From NCBI GenBank assembly GCA_032433765.1, contig JAVIAB010000051.1:49765986-49829985 (forward strand): a stretch of 64,000 bases of DNA, in the 5' to 3' direction. The notes beneath the pieces were generated by a model that was not told the DNA's origin, made no database searches, and saw only the letters and a list, made by a program, of their open reading frames with translations. Source of the stretch: Megaustenia siamemsis. Its lineage: Eukaryota > Mollusca > Gastropoda > Stylommatophora > Ariophantidae. A program made the position numbers and the translations under genes. Below, in pieces: positions 36,128 to 47,059 of the stretch. How positions within the stretch are numbered: the first letter of the stretch is position 1; each line of letters starts with the position of its first letter.

Positions 36128-36385
36128 TTAAAAAAAAAGTAAATTACCCCGTCACGTCAAGTGGCGTATAGGGAATATGGTGTTAGTGAACATAAATTTT
36201 ACAGACCTTCGGCACATGATTTTTGGGATAATGCGGTCGGTATCACGCCCATGCCGCTTTACTTTCCCAGGAAAAAAATCCGGTAACCATTAAAGGTTGG
36301 GTGAACCGGAAGCCGTCGGTCGGAATCGAACCCTACCTCTCGTCGTTTGTAGTCCAGTTCACTAACCACTGAGCTATCGCGGCTC
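36128..36385 (-). mobile_element. S1 SINE, full length, with target-site duplication
   Basis: A reversed S1 copy from AAAGTAAATTACCCCGTCAC to the tRNA-like head CTGAGCTATCGCGGCTC, with intact B-box complement GGAATCGAACCC. AGTTTTGTCT flanks it on both sides (36118-36127 and 36386-36395), a 10-bp target-site duplication. Confidence 0.9.
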
Positions 36386-36801
36386 AGTTTTGTCTGTAGT
36401 GATGTACATGTATATATATTGGCCAATAGATTTCCTCAGTCTGCTATATTCAATGCAGTCTTGAAGGATCTGTTCAGCAGTCTGGGGCGCCTGTCCAAAT
36501 ATAGCTATAGTTGAGTTGCCAAACTTTAATTGTGTATACATGCGACTGTGGAGTCGATTGTGGAATCGAACCCTACCTCTCGTCGTTTGTAGTCCAGTTC
36601 ACTAACCACTGAGCTATCGCGGCTCAGTTTTGTCTGTAGTGATGTACATGTATATATATTGGCCAATAGATTTCCTCAGTCTGCTATATTCAATGCAGTC
36701 TTGAAGGATCTGTTCAGCAGTCTGGGGCGCCTGTCCAAATATAGCTATAGTTGAGTTGCCAAACTTTAATTGTGTATACATGCGACTGTGGAGTCGATTG
36801 T
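36322..36801. repeat. Exact 240-bp tandem duplication
   Basis: Copy one is 36322-36561 and copy two 36562-36801. I see no difference between them. The unit contains the head of the S1 SINE (64 bp), a TATATATAT run and ~175 bp of an older LINE. Since the SINE's target duplication is inside, the duplication is younger than the SINE insertion. Confidence 0.95.
36386..36801 (-). mobile_element. LINE C-terminal remnant (twice because of the 240-bp duplication)
   Basis: The minus strand reads QLKFGNSTIAIFGQAPQTAE then QILQDCIEYSRLRKSIG. This is the C-terminal zinc-cluster region (CPCG-x-A-x-QTAEHILQDC-like) found after RNase H in non-LTR elements, with its first cysteines lost. It is present at about 36395-36545 and again at 36635-36785. 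Confidence 0.55.
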
Positions 36802-36962
36802 GTCCTGTTCTGAGCTTTGAACTATATGAAGTTCTTGTTCTAACTGTCTTGCTATTCTATTCATCATGATCGGCGTGAGTATTCTGTTGGTGTGGCTTAA
36901 TAGGAGAATAGTTCTGTAGTTGGAATAATTCTACCATTCTATAAATACTGCCCGACTTTCCA
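36802..36962 (-). mobile_element. LINE reverse-transcriptase fragment
   Basis: The minus strand contains NYRTILLLSHTNRILTPIM followed by MNRIARQLEQELH, the NYRPISLLS-type block that lies N-terminal to the RT palm. Directly downstream it is joined to a C-terminal zinc-cluster remnant, so the middle of the element is missing or two elements are fused. Confidence 0.6.
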
Positions 36963-36979
36963 ATCAAAACTGAACTCAA

Positions 36980-37235
36980 CCATCCATGAGACAAATGAGA
37001 TTTTGGGGGCACGTTAAAACACATCAAGCTACTGAAGTAAAAGTAATCTGGGAAGAGAAAATACAAGGTAAAAGAGACAGACCAAGACTAACATGGAAGA
37101 GTAACGGCAAGAGACGTACAAGTCAGCTTATGACAATCACCCCTGTCACAACAAGAGACAGAGTGGAACGACGCTCCATGCTAGCCAATCTTTGATGCGG
37201 AGAAGGCACTTAATCACGATGGTGATGTTACCCTA
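36980..37235 (+). mobile_element. LINE 3' end, group D
   Basis: A 69-codon frame reads MRQMRFWGHVKTHQATEV, then GKRDRPRLTWKSNGKR and VERRSMLANL at the stop. It ends GGTGATGTTA-like. Close relatives are at 46050-46325 (plus) and 43261-44290 (minus). This is the last coding part of a non-LTR element, 5'-truncated, lying head-to-head with the minus-strand LINE to its left. Confidence 0.7.
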
Positions 37236-38437
37236 TCAGAGCATAAATCCTACCATACATGAGAAAACATAACCCGTCTATCAAGATGTTATTTAACATT
37301 TCAACACGGCAACTTGCTAACCATAACAAAAACAGCAACCTTTTTAATTGCAGCAATTGCCAAACTGAAGAAATGACCATTCATTTTGAAAATGTAATTA
37401 AACTAACGCTGTTAGCGACTTTTAGTACGCTTGGATAGACAAATTAGTTTATTTTTGGCTCACTGTTAGCTAATAAACTTAATCATACAAATGTACACTT
37501 CACTATCTGCTATAATAGACTGAGCACCCACGGGATTCCCGGAAGAATATTTTATGAATTCCGCTGATCAATAACAAACAAATAAACTTCGCTTACCGAT
37601 AAAGTTTAAAGAAGAAGAAAAAAAATAAATATCGTAATTTTATTTTGTATACTCCTTGTTGCAAGATTTAGAAATGCCAAATAGTTGATTATCAAATTTA
37701 CTTGCAATATTTGCTGCAAATAAAATTTGATTACTTGCTCAAGACATTAGGTCTTTCGTTTAAACTAAGCTATAATTCAGGAATAGCATTTGAAGAAGAA
37801 AAAATACGATACAGAATAAACAATTAGAGAAAATAAATATTATTTCTGGAGAAAAATAAATAGTTCTGAATTTTCAAGTGTGTTTCAACAGGCATTTCAA
37901 GTGTTGATAGTTTGGTTCAAAAAACAAAATATCAAATGAAGTTGTTTCTAAATCTTTAGTGCTTTATAATAGTTTATAATAGGTAATAATTTAATTTCAT
38001 TAATCAAATGTACATGGTAATATGTAATAAATGATAACAAGTGTTAATTGTTTTCAATAAAGTATTTGTCCCTAGAATTTTTTCCTGGACAGTAATAAAT
38101 ATATATACAAACTAAAGTATTGTGACTCTTCACACATCCCACAAATGTTAGTACTCTTATTCGAAATTCGTTAAGTAGTTCATTTTTTTATTTTTCACCT
38201 GATTCAAAACTTCATTGTTTTTCGTATTTTCCTTCCAACCAATACTCCTGATTTCCATACAAATCCACATTTCAATTACCTCGATTGTTCTGCCCTGGAT
38301 AAGCGGCTTTTATTCTTCGGTCCTCTAAGTCCCTCAGGCAGACCCCCAGATGTGGGTTCATGGAGTAAAGATCATCATCATGTGCCAAACCGGTTGGCGT
38401 AGGCGATCGTGTCCTTCTACAATCCTATCCAAAGTAG
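37236..38437. other. Noncoding AT-rich stretch
   Basis: Very AT-rich with no open frame of note and no repeat recognised. Confidence 0.45.
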
Positions 38438-38689
38438 TAAAAAGTAAAGAGCCCCGTCACACCAAGTGGAGTATAGGGAAAATGGTGTTAATGACCATAA
38501 TTTTTACAGACCTTCAGCACATGATTGTTGGGTTATTCTGCTGGTAATACGCTAATGCCGCTTTACGTTCCAAGAAAAAATGTGGTACCCTTTTAAGGCC
38601 GGGTGAAGCTGGAAGTCGTCGATCAGGATCGAAACCGACCTCTTGTCTTTTGTAGTCCAATTCACTAACGACAAAGCTATCGCGGCTCC
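38438..38689 (-). mobile_element. S1 SINE, near full length, diverged
   Basis: Reversed S1 from AAAAAGTAAAGAGCCCCGTC to GCTATCGCGGCTCC. The A box has been altered (ACTAACGACAAAGCTATC) and the B-box complement is GGATCGAAACC. More diverged than the copies with clear target duplications. Confidence 0.85.
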
Positions 38690-38726
38690 GTATATCCACT
38701 GTGCACCGTATCAATTTTGTTGTTTT

Positions 38727-38789
38727 CTCGGAAACTGTTTGATGAATTTCTGTAATTCTTTTTCGTGAAATCTTATTTTTTCATCGACC
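38727..38789 (+). repeat. Left terminal inverted repeat of the DDE transposon
   Basis: CTCGGAAACTGTTTGATGAA, then TTTCTGTAATTCTTTTTCGT and GAAATCTTATTTTTTCATCG. It is the complement of 40789-40854 with a handful of substitutions and single-base length differences in the T runs. Confidence 0.9.
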
Positions 38790-39149
38790 ATCAGTTTGAT
38801 TGTTTGCCCTACTGTCATGCATTTAGAAAAGATTTTTGCTTATTTGAGGTATATACAAATATGATTTTCTTGCTTGTCTTAAATTTTAAGATTTAAAAAT
38901 ACCCACATTTGTTATAATCATCTCACCAATTAAAAAGGCAAATTTCGCGTACTCTCCACACAATCTTAGCACCGTTTCGCACTCGTAACTTATAAGACGC
39001 TCACAACACGGAGGATTTTTTGTCATTTCCGGTTTCTTGTTAAATTGGTACAGAGGCGTATTTTGACAAAATATTTACTAATAATGCATATTCCTTTGTA
39101 TGTGATAATCTGTAAGCTATTGTGAAGTGACTACTTGATTTTTAAAACC

Positions 39150-40366
39150 ATGAAGAGTTTAAAGTGTAAATTCATCACTATACAAAAGATAACTGTGTTA
39201 TTGTACAGGCACTTTTACAAGGAATCTAAAAGGTGTCGGTTATATTACGATATAAAAAAACCAGAAAACAGAACACGGCCAGCTCTAAATATAGATAGAA
39301 AGTCTTTCAATCGATGGATAGGACATAACTTTGACTCTGCAGAGGCAACGGTCAAGCAAGGAAGAAAAATGAAAGTTGATGATTTTGACAAAGATATTAT
39401 TAGACGTGCAATTTTGAAAATGTTTGAATCGAATCAATTTGTTACACTGAGCAAACTTAAAGTCTACTGCAATTAGAATGTGATATTGAAATCTCAAAAA
39501 CGACTCTTTGGAAGATCGTAAGTGACGTTGGTTTCACTTTTCGAAAATCTGCTAGTGGTAGAAATATTATTTGTGAAAAACCACACCTGATAGCTGATCG
39601 AAGCAAATACCTGAGGCAGATCCGTGACGTATGGTAGGCTATGATATGTAATATATTTGGATGAAACGTGGGTCAATGCTCATCATACATATGAGAAAGA
39701 ATAGCAATCAGTTGACAGAGAAAATAAAAGAAGCATTCCCAGCAGCAAAGGACAGCTCATTATATTGGTACATGCTGGCAGTAGAGAGAATGGTCTTGTT
39801 AATGACACACAACTTATTTTTCAATGAAAGTCTACAGATAATAAGGACTACTATACTGGAATGAATGGACGAATTTTCAGAGACTGGATAGAGAACACTC
39901 TACTCCCCATTCTGGATAGACCTTCATGTCTTGTAATGGACAATGAATCCTATCATAATGAGGTAGCACTGGAGGACAAAGTTCCTGATTCGCGAAGCAC
40001 AAAAGATCATCACATGGCAAAGAAAAGAAAATGTTTCATTCCAAAATACCCAGTTAGAGCCAGAGTTGTTGCAACTTATTTGACAAACTAAGAAGACAAA
40101 GCTATATCAAACTGATAAAATAATTGCAAAGTATGACCAAACATCTCTTCGCCTCCCACCTTATCATTCGCACCTCAACCCAATAGAACTTGTGTGGGCT
40201 AAAGTCAAAGGTCAAGTTGCTGCGCAGAACACGACGTTTAAAATTTGTGATGTTAAAGAATTGACGCGTGATGCCCTCTCAACGATAGACATTGAATACT
40301 GGAGAAAATGTGACGACCATGTGCTCAGAGAAGAGGAACAATACTTGCGACGAGATGGGTTGTAGT
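39150..40366 (+). pseudogene. DDE transposase pseudogene, IS630/Tc1/mariner type, D-E spacing near 82
   Basis: The N-terminal frame (ATG at 39150) carries a helix-turn-helix-like region with KVDDFDKDIIRRAILKMFES, then a frameshift to KTTLWKIVSDVGFTFRKSAS and GRNIICEKPHLIADRSKYLR. Catalytic blocks: IYLDETWVNAHHTY (first Asp, about 39660), CLVMDNESYHNE (second Asp codon 39939-39941) and PPYHSHLNPIELVWAKVKG (Glu codon 40186-40188). The second Asp and the Glu are 247 nt apart, i.e. about 82 residues, with a +1 frame change between them. That is much longer than the D34E of classical Tc1/mariner and near the spacing I recall for the DD82E (Sailor) group. The C-terminus reads EYWRKCDDHVLREEEQYLRR. 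At least three frameshifts or stops make it inactive. Confidence 0.8.
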
Positions 40367-40788
40367 TTGTCCAACCGATAGCAGTTGTTAGCCTCTTAGA
40401 GACTTCTGATTCGGAATGACATATGTATGACATGTGCACAGTTTTGTTGATGACACTATAACTATTTGCTGACTATGTGTGTTGATGTTCTGGTTGTTCC
40501 ATATAATTTGGTGATGACACGCCTGCTAGTAGACAAATATGTGCAATTGATACTTTGGTCAACGTTTACCTATCTCTATGGCGCAGATATAAAATCAAAT
40601 GAAAAATTTTGACCTCTCCAATGTGATACGGATACGATTTTATCTGGCATTGTTAGAAAATTAACATAATTTACAGTAAAATCTAATGTTTAGAGCACGC
40701 GGTTTGATATTTTCCTAAAATTATATAACAAAAAACGATTAGTGCAAAATTCAGACTTTCTTTGTATTTAAATGTTATAAAATCTCAA

Positions 40789-40854
40789 GGTCGGTGAAAA
40801 AAATAAGATTTCATGAAAAAAGAATTACAGAAATTCATCAAACAGTTTCCGAGA
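40789..40854 (-). repeat. Right terminal inverted repeat of the DDE transposon
   Basis: GGTCGGTGAAAAAAATAAGA, TTTCATGAAAAAAGAATTAC and AGAAATTCATCAAACAGTTT then CCGAG, pairing with the left repeat. Confidence 0.9.
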
Positions 40855-40909
40855 TAATTGATCAACTCTGTGGACACGAATTTGTGAACGAACTATAGTA
40901 TCTTTTCTA

Positions 40910-41620
40910 TTTGTCGTCCGCTATCTTACTTTCCCCGCATTTTGCTACTTGTAACCAAGTGTTTTAACTTTCCTCTTCTCGTGATTTTCTCGAAAAATGA
41001 TTGTTTCTTTCTAATATTTTTAGGAGCTCCCGTTTTGTATTGGCCTCGTTAAGAATTTTCTTCTTTTAGCTGTCCAGGGAACTTTCAACATTCTTCTGAT
41101 AAATCCAACCCCTGTGGCCTCTAATCGTCTTTTTCATTTGTATGTCTACTGTCCATGATTCGCTTCCATAGGTCAGAGTTAGCTCTACATCACCACTGAA
41201 CTCTTGTTTCTTTTTTTTTCTTTTTTTTTTTGCGTTCGCCAGCTTTTTACCTCTGACAAAGTCCCTAGAGACCAGGAGCTGAATTTGGCGTCTTTCCCTG
41301 TAGGCCGTATACACAGGGGTCCCTCGCCACACATGCAGAAAACTCCGTATTCAGAGGTACTCATATTTTTCCGTCCACGAGTAATTGACGTTTCAAGCCG
41401 AGCCTCGCTGCTAAGACCAGGGGTGGTTGCCGCAGAGAGAAATCATAAATAAAAATCCCAACTGGTCCAGCCGGAATTTGAACTCGCAACCTCTCTGTCT
41501 CGAACACTGTTTCTTACTTCTCTTGACATTAACTTGTTGAACAAGACGTTTTTCTTTTTCTGAAATGCTATTTTGGCCTGAGCTATTCTGCTTTGTATGT
41601 ATGTGGTGCATCTCTATCCG
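40910..41620 (-). mobile_element. LINE 3' part, group C (RTE-like), interrupted by an S3 SINE
   Basis: The minus strand matches group C at 50345-50930: the LTYGSESWTVDIQMKKTIRG region (about 41140-41190), then MLKVPWTAKKKK-like and TRKRG-like blocks leftward. The distal part (41508-41620) reads AEQNSSGQNSISEKEKRLV, the same segment seen at 50395. The insertion at 41213-41507 splits the two. Frameshifts are present. Confidence 0.75.
41213..41507 (-). mobile_element. tRNA-like SINE, family S3, nested in a LINE
   Basis: The right end, read on the minus strand, contains GGTTGCGAGTTCAAATTCC, a B-box-like tRNA segment. The body is unrelated to S1 and S2, and the 3' end is a long A-rich tail (T run on plus at 41211-41232). 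TGTTTCTT flanks the block at 41205-41212 and 41508-41515. The A box is unclear. Only one copy is in this window, so the family assignment is provisional. Confidence 0.6.
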
Positions 41621-42072
41621 CTCCTTCCAAATTTGTCATACACAACTGACTAATGATAACGGTGTTAGTGACGAGCCATGCTCCACACTGGACACGGGTC
41701 AAAGTCGGCGTTGACGCTGTTCGCCTGCTGCATTGATTGTCGGCCTCCTCCATGACAGCCTTGCTGAAAGGATGGACTCGTGACTTGCGTCACTGCCTGA
41801 CTGCTTCTTACTTGATGGGACAGCAGCTCAAGCCTGGCCAGGAAACTAATGCTGAGCTTCCTTTTGTGATCTCTCTATAGCAGTACTTCGCGCTGTTTCA
41901 CTGATGGACGGCAACGCAGGCGTGCAGACCCCAGACTTCTCCACAGCCCTACTGTTTGTTCTTCACCATAACGATCGTACCCACAAACACTGACAAAATG
42001 ACTGACCAAAACTGTTCACTCATAAAATAGGACTGAGTTTATTCACAGTTCATCTGACCAGTAACACCACAA
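41621..42072. other. Noncoding, locally GC-rich stretch
   Basis: Higher GC than its surroundings. I see no open frame with a motif and no repeat. It could be part of an unrecognised mobile element. Confidence 0.35.
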
Positions 42073-42412
42073 TGTAAACAAAACCAGCGACGTACTCAAC
42101 CCTCGACTTGAACCGGTGTCTTAGCACGCGACTTTACACCCATATGTGCTCGGTCGCCTATCCAAAAATGTTCGAATATTTCTGGATAGTGTCGCCTCAA
42201 GCATCGAAACTCAGATGCGAAGCGACATTCCTCACCTTCCCAGGGTACTACCCTGGTACCCATTTCTGCCAACGGCTGGGTCGATCGTGGGGATATTTTT
42301 TTTTCCAACCACGAGTACAACTCACACTGCTCCCAGCGGGAATCGAACACGGGTTGTCCGAACGTCGGTAGTCCAGTCGGGTGTTTTTCCCAACTAGGCT
42401 ACCGAGGCCCCC
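42073..42412 (-). mobile_element. tRNA-derived SINE, family S2, near full length
   Basis: On the minus strand it begins GGGGGCCTCGGTAGCCTAG (A-box-like) and carries a B box GTTCGATTCCC (complement at 42338-42348). An A/T-rich linker follows, and then the body containing GGTACCAGGGTAGTACCC, GAAGGTGAGG, GCTTGAGGCGACACTATCC and GTGCTAAGACACC. A truncated plus-strand relative is at 8490-8690. It is unrelated in sequence to S1. Confidence 0.8.
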
Positions 42413-42415
42413 TAT

Positions 42416-42560
42416 TTGTAGTTAATTCTCCATCTCTGCAATTAAGACTGTCATCCGCGTATTTCAGATTGTTTTTGTTGTGACCGTTGACTTCAATTCC
42501 ATTTTTTGTGTGTCTAATATCGATCTTATAATATTTTGCTGTAATGATAGTTTTATAAAA
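42416..42560 (-). mobile_element. LINE reverse-transcriptase fragment with YADD
   Basis: The minus strand frame reads YKIDIRHTKNGIEVNGHNK then NNLKYADDSLNCRDGELTTN. LKYADD is the catalytic RT motif of RTE-type non-LTR elements. Only ~50 codons remain, ending at the SINE boundary. Confidence 0.75.
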
Positions 42561-43260
42561 ACAATTGACAAACATTAATAACAATTACTATATGTATGTT
42601 TTACTAATATGTATTCATATAATTTATGCGATTGATTGAAATCCATCGAAACTGTATGTTAACAGTGTTGTATTATGCAGTGGTACACTACACTTTGACA
42701 TTCTTCTTCAAACTTTAACAACACTGCAGATGTTTTCCTTGTGCCTCTCTCATGTGCTGTTGACGTTGTTAATGAAACAAGCGTGCCTGTGGGCTAAAAC
42801 TAGAACGTTCTTGAAACAATAAAAAGTTCCTGTGTTAAAAATGTATTTCAATTCCAGGATCTTTAATTAAACAACCAAAAATAATTCTGTATAAAGAATA
42901 CCTTTTTGAACCGAAACTAGGGATCTGTAAAGTGTTAGTGGACAATACGTTCTTCAAACAAATAGAAAAATAATGTTCTTCAAAATGTAGCGCTTGTGAT
43001 AATATCAAAGGCAAGCCTAGTGATTATCATAAATGTAATTCAATATAGGTGTATCTTGGTCTACGCCCTATGGGCCGGTTACGGCTCGAAAGGTCAATAG
43101 ATAGATAGAATTCAATATACCAGTGTTTATTTTGATAATTAATTGCAATGATATATATATATATATTATCACATAATACAGTTATTAGAAAGGAACGCAA
43201 TAAAATAATAAACATGGACAACAGGATTTAGCAAAAGGAGAAACAAAAGGAACATGAAAT
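42561..43260. other. Noncoding stretch with a GATA/TA microsatellite flank
   Basis: Nothing coding. A short GATAGATAG run at about 43098-43109 and a TA run at 43151-43167 are present. Confidence 0.4.
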
Positions 43261-44290
43261 CAGCTATATCAATGGATTCAGCATCATCATGTGCCGTTTC
43301 CGTAACGAAAATTGCCTAGCGTGAAGTACAATTCTACTTTATGAATCATCATTTAGTGCCATCTTCGCTTCGAAGGTTGGCTACCATGTAGCGCCATTTA
43401 GCTCTGTCGAATGCTTTGATGGTGCAGGATGTCATAGACTGACTTGTTCATCTTTTGATGTTACTCGTCCATGTTAGTCTTGCTATGCCTCTACCACTTT
43501 TGCCTTGAATTTTTCCTTCAAGTACTATTTCCATTTTTAGTTATTTTAAGACTGCGTCGTTTGTTTTCTTTCCTTCCCATCCAAATCTTCTTAATCTTCT
43601 GTAAATTCACGTTTTAAAGGATTCTATGTTCAGTTCTGTTTTCTTGTCCAATGTCCATGTTTCTGCATCTACAGGAATGTCGAGAAGATGTACCATTTGC
43701 TATACTTAGTTTTAGCCCTGGTGTTATTTGTTTTGATGTTAGTATATTTCTCATGACATTAAAATTATTTTATGCCATTCCTATCTTTTGTTTATTTAAA
43801 TCTTACATGTTCCATAACTGGTTATAGTATGTCCGAGGCAGCTGTGGCTCTGAACCTTCTCCAGATCCATCCATTTTTTATATCCGCTTGTGGATTTTCA
43901 GCGTTAGCTTTGTTTACGATCATAGTTTTAGTCTTTTTGATATTCATATCTAATCCATATTTTTGCTTGTCATGTTTATTTCATTAAGTAATTATTGTAA
44001 GTCTTCAGAATTTACTGCAGTGATACATTATCAGCAGCATATTTTAGGTTACTGATTATCTTTCCATTAATGCTTAGGTCTGGCATCTCTGTGATATTTT
44101 TAAAGATTTGTTCAGTGTATAAATTGAATAAACTTGGTGGTACGGTGCATCTTTATCGTACTCCCCTTTTTATATCAATGGATGTAGAGTTCTCTTTGTT
44201 ATATTTTATTATTGTTGTTTGTTTCGAGTGTGAAGATAACATTTGTGGGAGGGTTCATTTTTGTGTCTCTGTCCTTGAGACCTCTGAGAA
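43261..44290 (-). mobile_element. LINE 3' half with reverse transcriptase, group D
   Basis: The minus strand reads CTVPPSLFNLYTEQIF, then MPDLSINGKIISNLKYAADN, where the expected YADD is mutated to YAAD. A long decayed connecting region follows. The left end matches the complement of the group D 3' end seen at 36980 and 46050 (the GCGAAGATGGCACTAAATGA-like terminus). Many stops. An S1 SINE lies immediately to the right. Confidence 0.7.
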
Positions 44291-44303
44291 GGAACACTAG
44301 AAA

Positions 44304-44566
44304 GAACTGATCCGCGATAGCTCAGTGGTTAGTGAAGTGGACTACAAAGGACAAGACGCAGGGTTCGATCCCAACCGACGGCTTTCGGGTTCATCCAGCC
44401 TTAAATGGGTTCCAGCTTTTTTTATGGGAAAGTAAAGCGGCAAGGGCGTAATACCGACCACATTACCCCAAAAATCATGTGCTGAAGGTCTGTAAAATTT
44501 ATGGTCACTAACACCATATCCCCTATACGCTACTTGGCGTGACGGGGGCTCTTTACTTTACTTTTT
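44304..44566 (+). mobile_element. S1 SINE, full length, with target-site duplication
   Basis: Intact A box TAGCTCAGTGG and B box GGTTCGATCCC. The body is complete and ends GGCGTGACGGGGGCTCTTTA. ACTAGAAA flanks it at 44296-44303 and 44567-44574. Along with 45728 it is among the least diverged copies. Confidence 0.9.
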
Positions 44567-44574
44567 ACTAGAAA

Positions 44575-45717
44575 CAAAAGTCTCTAATCTATCAGACAGA
44601 ACAGTTTGAAAGATAAAGTTCTTCACGTCAAATATGATTACTTTGAACATAAATAGTATGTGTTTTCTAAAATATGAAAATACACAAATAAATTAAGTTG
44701 GTTAGAAAGATAAAATAGCATAGAAAATACAACTTGCCAGAATAATGATTTTCTTCGGAAAGTTCAAACTATATAGAGATATTCTTTAAAAAAAACACAA
44801 CATAAAAAAACGTTCTTTTAATCATGTATGCAAACTTCTTTATGAAATTAAAACTGCAAAAAAAAAAAAGTTTTTTTTTTACAGATAAAATCTATCTATC
44901 GAAATTAAACTTCATAGAATGATATAACTGACGAAAACAGATGAAGCTTCTGGCAAATGCGCCACACTGCAACAATGATTAGTAAAACAAATGTCTAATG
45001 AGAAAATTAGATTTGTGTTCAATACCGATTGCACTGTATGGTTGCGCCAAAGAAACTTCAGTAAATATGCTGTTAAAACGAAGGAGTTGTTGAGCTGGAC
45101 GGGGGGGGGGGGAATAGGTATACCAGATGGTAGATGTACAGCAAAGGTGACGTGTAAGAAAGCTAATGTGAAAGATGCACTCCAGTGAGACATTTTCATT
45201 CTCATGTTCACCAGACGACTACTAAAAGAATGAATTCATTGACACTACCTTCAGCACAGATACGTGAAAGAAACTGAACTCAATCTTTCTTTGTCAATGG
45301 AAGCAAGAAAAGATTACCTGATTAATTCCTTCTTTATTTTCGTTTATTGCCGTGATAACAAATAAAACCCTTTTCATCATTTATTATTGTCTAGTTTTCC
45401 AAAGCGTTGTTTTCAGTGTTTCTTTTTTCCTTTGAAAATATGTTAAAAGTTTATTGTTTCATATTTCAAAGGTTAATTATGTAGAAATAATTATTTTAGC
45501 AAAATGAGATTTCATGGAGAAAATAATAATCTGTCAGAAAGAAGATGTAGCGAATGTAAGTAAAAAGTTTTACCAGATAGAAAAAGCTTATCAGAAAAAG
45601 GTTTGCTTGAAAGAAGAGCTTTGTTTCAAAACATAAAAGACATTAACTTTCCAAAACGAAGATTAAAAAAAAACAAACAAATTCTATTATAAAAAAGTAG
45701 ATGTTATATAGGAAGTG
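44575..45717. other. Noncoding AT-rich stretch
   Basis: No recognised gene. There are poly-A and poly-T runs and a G run of about ten at 45102-45111. The 99-codon and 65-codon frames around 44912-45211 have no motif that I know. Confidence 0.4.
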
Positions 45718-45727
45718 TACCACAAGA

Positions 45728-45983
45728 TGAAGCTTCGATAGCTCAGGTGTTAGTGAACTGGACTACAAAGGACAAGAGGTAGGGTTCGATCCCAACCGAC
45801 GGCTTCCGGGTTCACCCAGCTTTTTGGGTACCGGATTTTTTTCTGGGAAAATAAAGCGGCACGGGCGTAATACCGACCACATTACCCTAAAAACCATGTG
45901 CCGAAGGTCTGTAAAAAAATATGGTCACTAACACCATATTCCCTATACGCCACTTGGCGTGACGGGGGTACTTTACTTTTTTT
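45728..45983 (+). mobile_element. S1 SINE, full length, with target-site duplication
   Basis: The B box GGTTCGATCCC is intact, while the A box has a rearranged GCTCAGGTGTTAG. TACCACAAGA flanks it at 45718-45727 and 45984-45993. Confidence 0.9.
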
Positions 45984-46049
45984 TACCACAAGACGGACTT
46001 GTTTAATCTGGATAGAAAGAAAAAAAAAAACAAACGATGAAGTATTAAA

Positions 46050-46325
46050 ACAACCAAAAATGAAGTAAAACTACTAAACACAATTCAAATAAGACAAATG
46101 AGATTGTTGGGGCATGTTAAAAAACACAACAATAATCTTGGAAGTGAAATTGCATGATAAAAGAGGCAGAGGAAGACCAAGGCTAAAATGAACCAGTAAC
46201 ATCAAAAGATTGGCAAATTTACCTATGACAACCTGCACCATCAAAGCAATAGACAGAGCTGAATGGCACTTCATGGTAGCCAATCTTCGATGCGTAGAAA
46301 GTACTAAATGATGACGATGAATTAT
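46050..46325 (+). mobile_element. LINE 3' end, group D
   Basis: Same terminal region as 36980-37235: ATAAGACAAATGAGATTGTT, GGGGCATGTTAAAA, AGAGGCAGAGGAAGACC, CATGGTAGCCAATCTTCGAT and the GATGACGATGA tail. Frameshifted. Confidence 0.7.
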
Positions 46326-47055
46326 TCCCAAAAATACACGTATTTTTATTCACAAACTAATTTTTTTTTAAAAAAAAACCTTCCTTTTCTTTCCACTCTG
46401 TGCAAAAACTACAGAAAAGGAATCCACTCCTGATGATAAAGAAATAATTTTTGGACAGCAGATCTGTATTATCCATTTTGAAACTGTATAAATGTATTTT
46501 CCAAGAACACAAACAGTAACGCTCGAAACAAAGACGTATCTATAAGGACCACATAAAATATACAGCTGATTTCAAGCAAATTATTTTAGATTCCGCCAGA
46601 AAATTGTGAAATGAAGGGACCAATATCTCTCCTTCTCCTAAAATCTGCCAAAATGGAAAAAAAAAATTACATGGAATTTTAAAGGCAAAATTAAAAGGCT
46701 ACTCTAATGAATATTGTTATTAGAGATGACAGCACGGCAGTCCTGGCCAAGCTATAGGTGTTCAGTCTGATACCAAATATGACTAAATGTGTACACACTG
46801 ATAGTTCAAGTAACATGATGGTTGTGCACACCTGTAATTCGTCTTTCATGTTCTCGTTTCTTTTTAATGGATGTTGCATTCGAAATGTTTGCAGTTCAGG
46901 ATCACATTCTTTCTCATAGCTCAGCCGGTTTATAAATGCGATAGTTAAAGACCTTCAAGATGTCGCTCCCTTACACGTCTACAATTCCCACCGCATATGT
47001 AACGAAGCTCTCGTACATGCCATACGATGAAAGGGCCATTGCGTCCAGGGAAGAG
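46326..47055. other. Noncoding stretch
   Basis: Nothing recognised. Confidence 0.4.
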
Positions 47056-47059
47056 TGGA

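Larger units (their letters stand above)
38705..40905 (+). mobile_element. IS630/Tc1/mariner-type DNA transposon, decayed, ~2.2 kb
   Basis: Inverted repeats of about 65 bp (38727-38789 and 40789-40854) enclose a broken DDE transposase. The right end continues outward to ACGAACTATAGTA near 40905. The outer left end is diverged, so exact termini and the TA target duplication cannot be fixed. A third copy of the repeat sits alone at 27712-27795, showing the family moved more than once. Confidence 0.8.

Noticed and set aside
46900..46945. tRNA-like A box CATAGCTCAGCCGG
   Set aside because: No B box and no SINE body follow; treated as a chance match.
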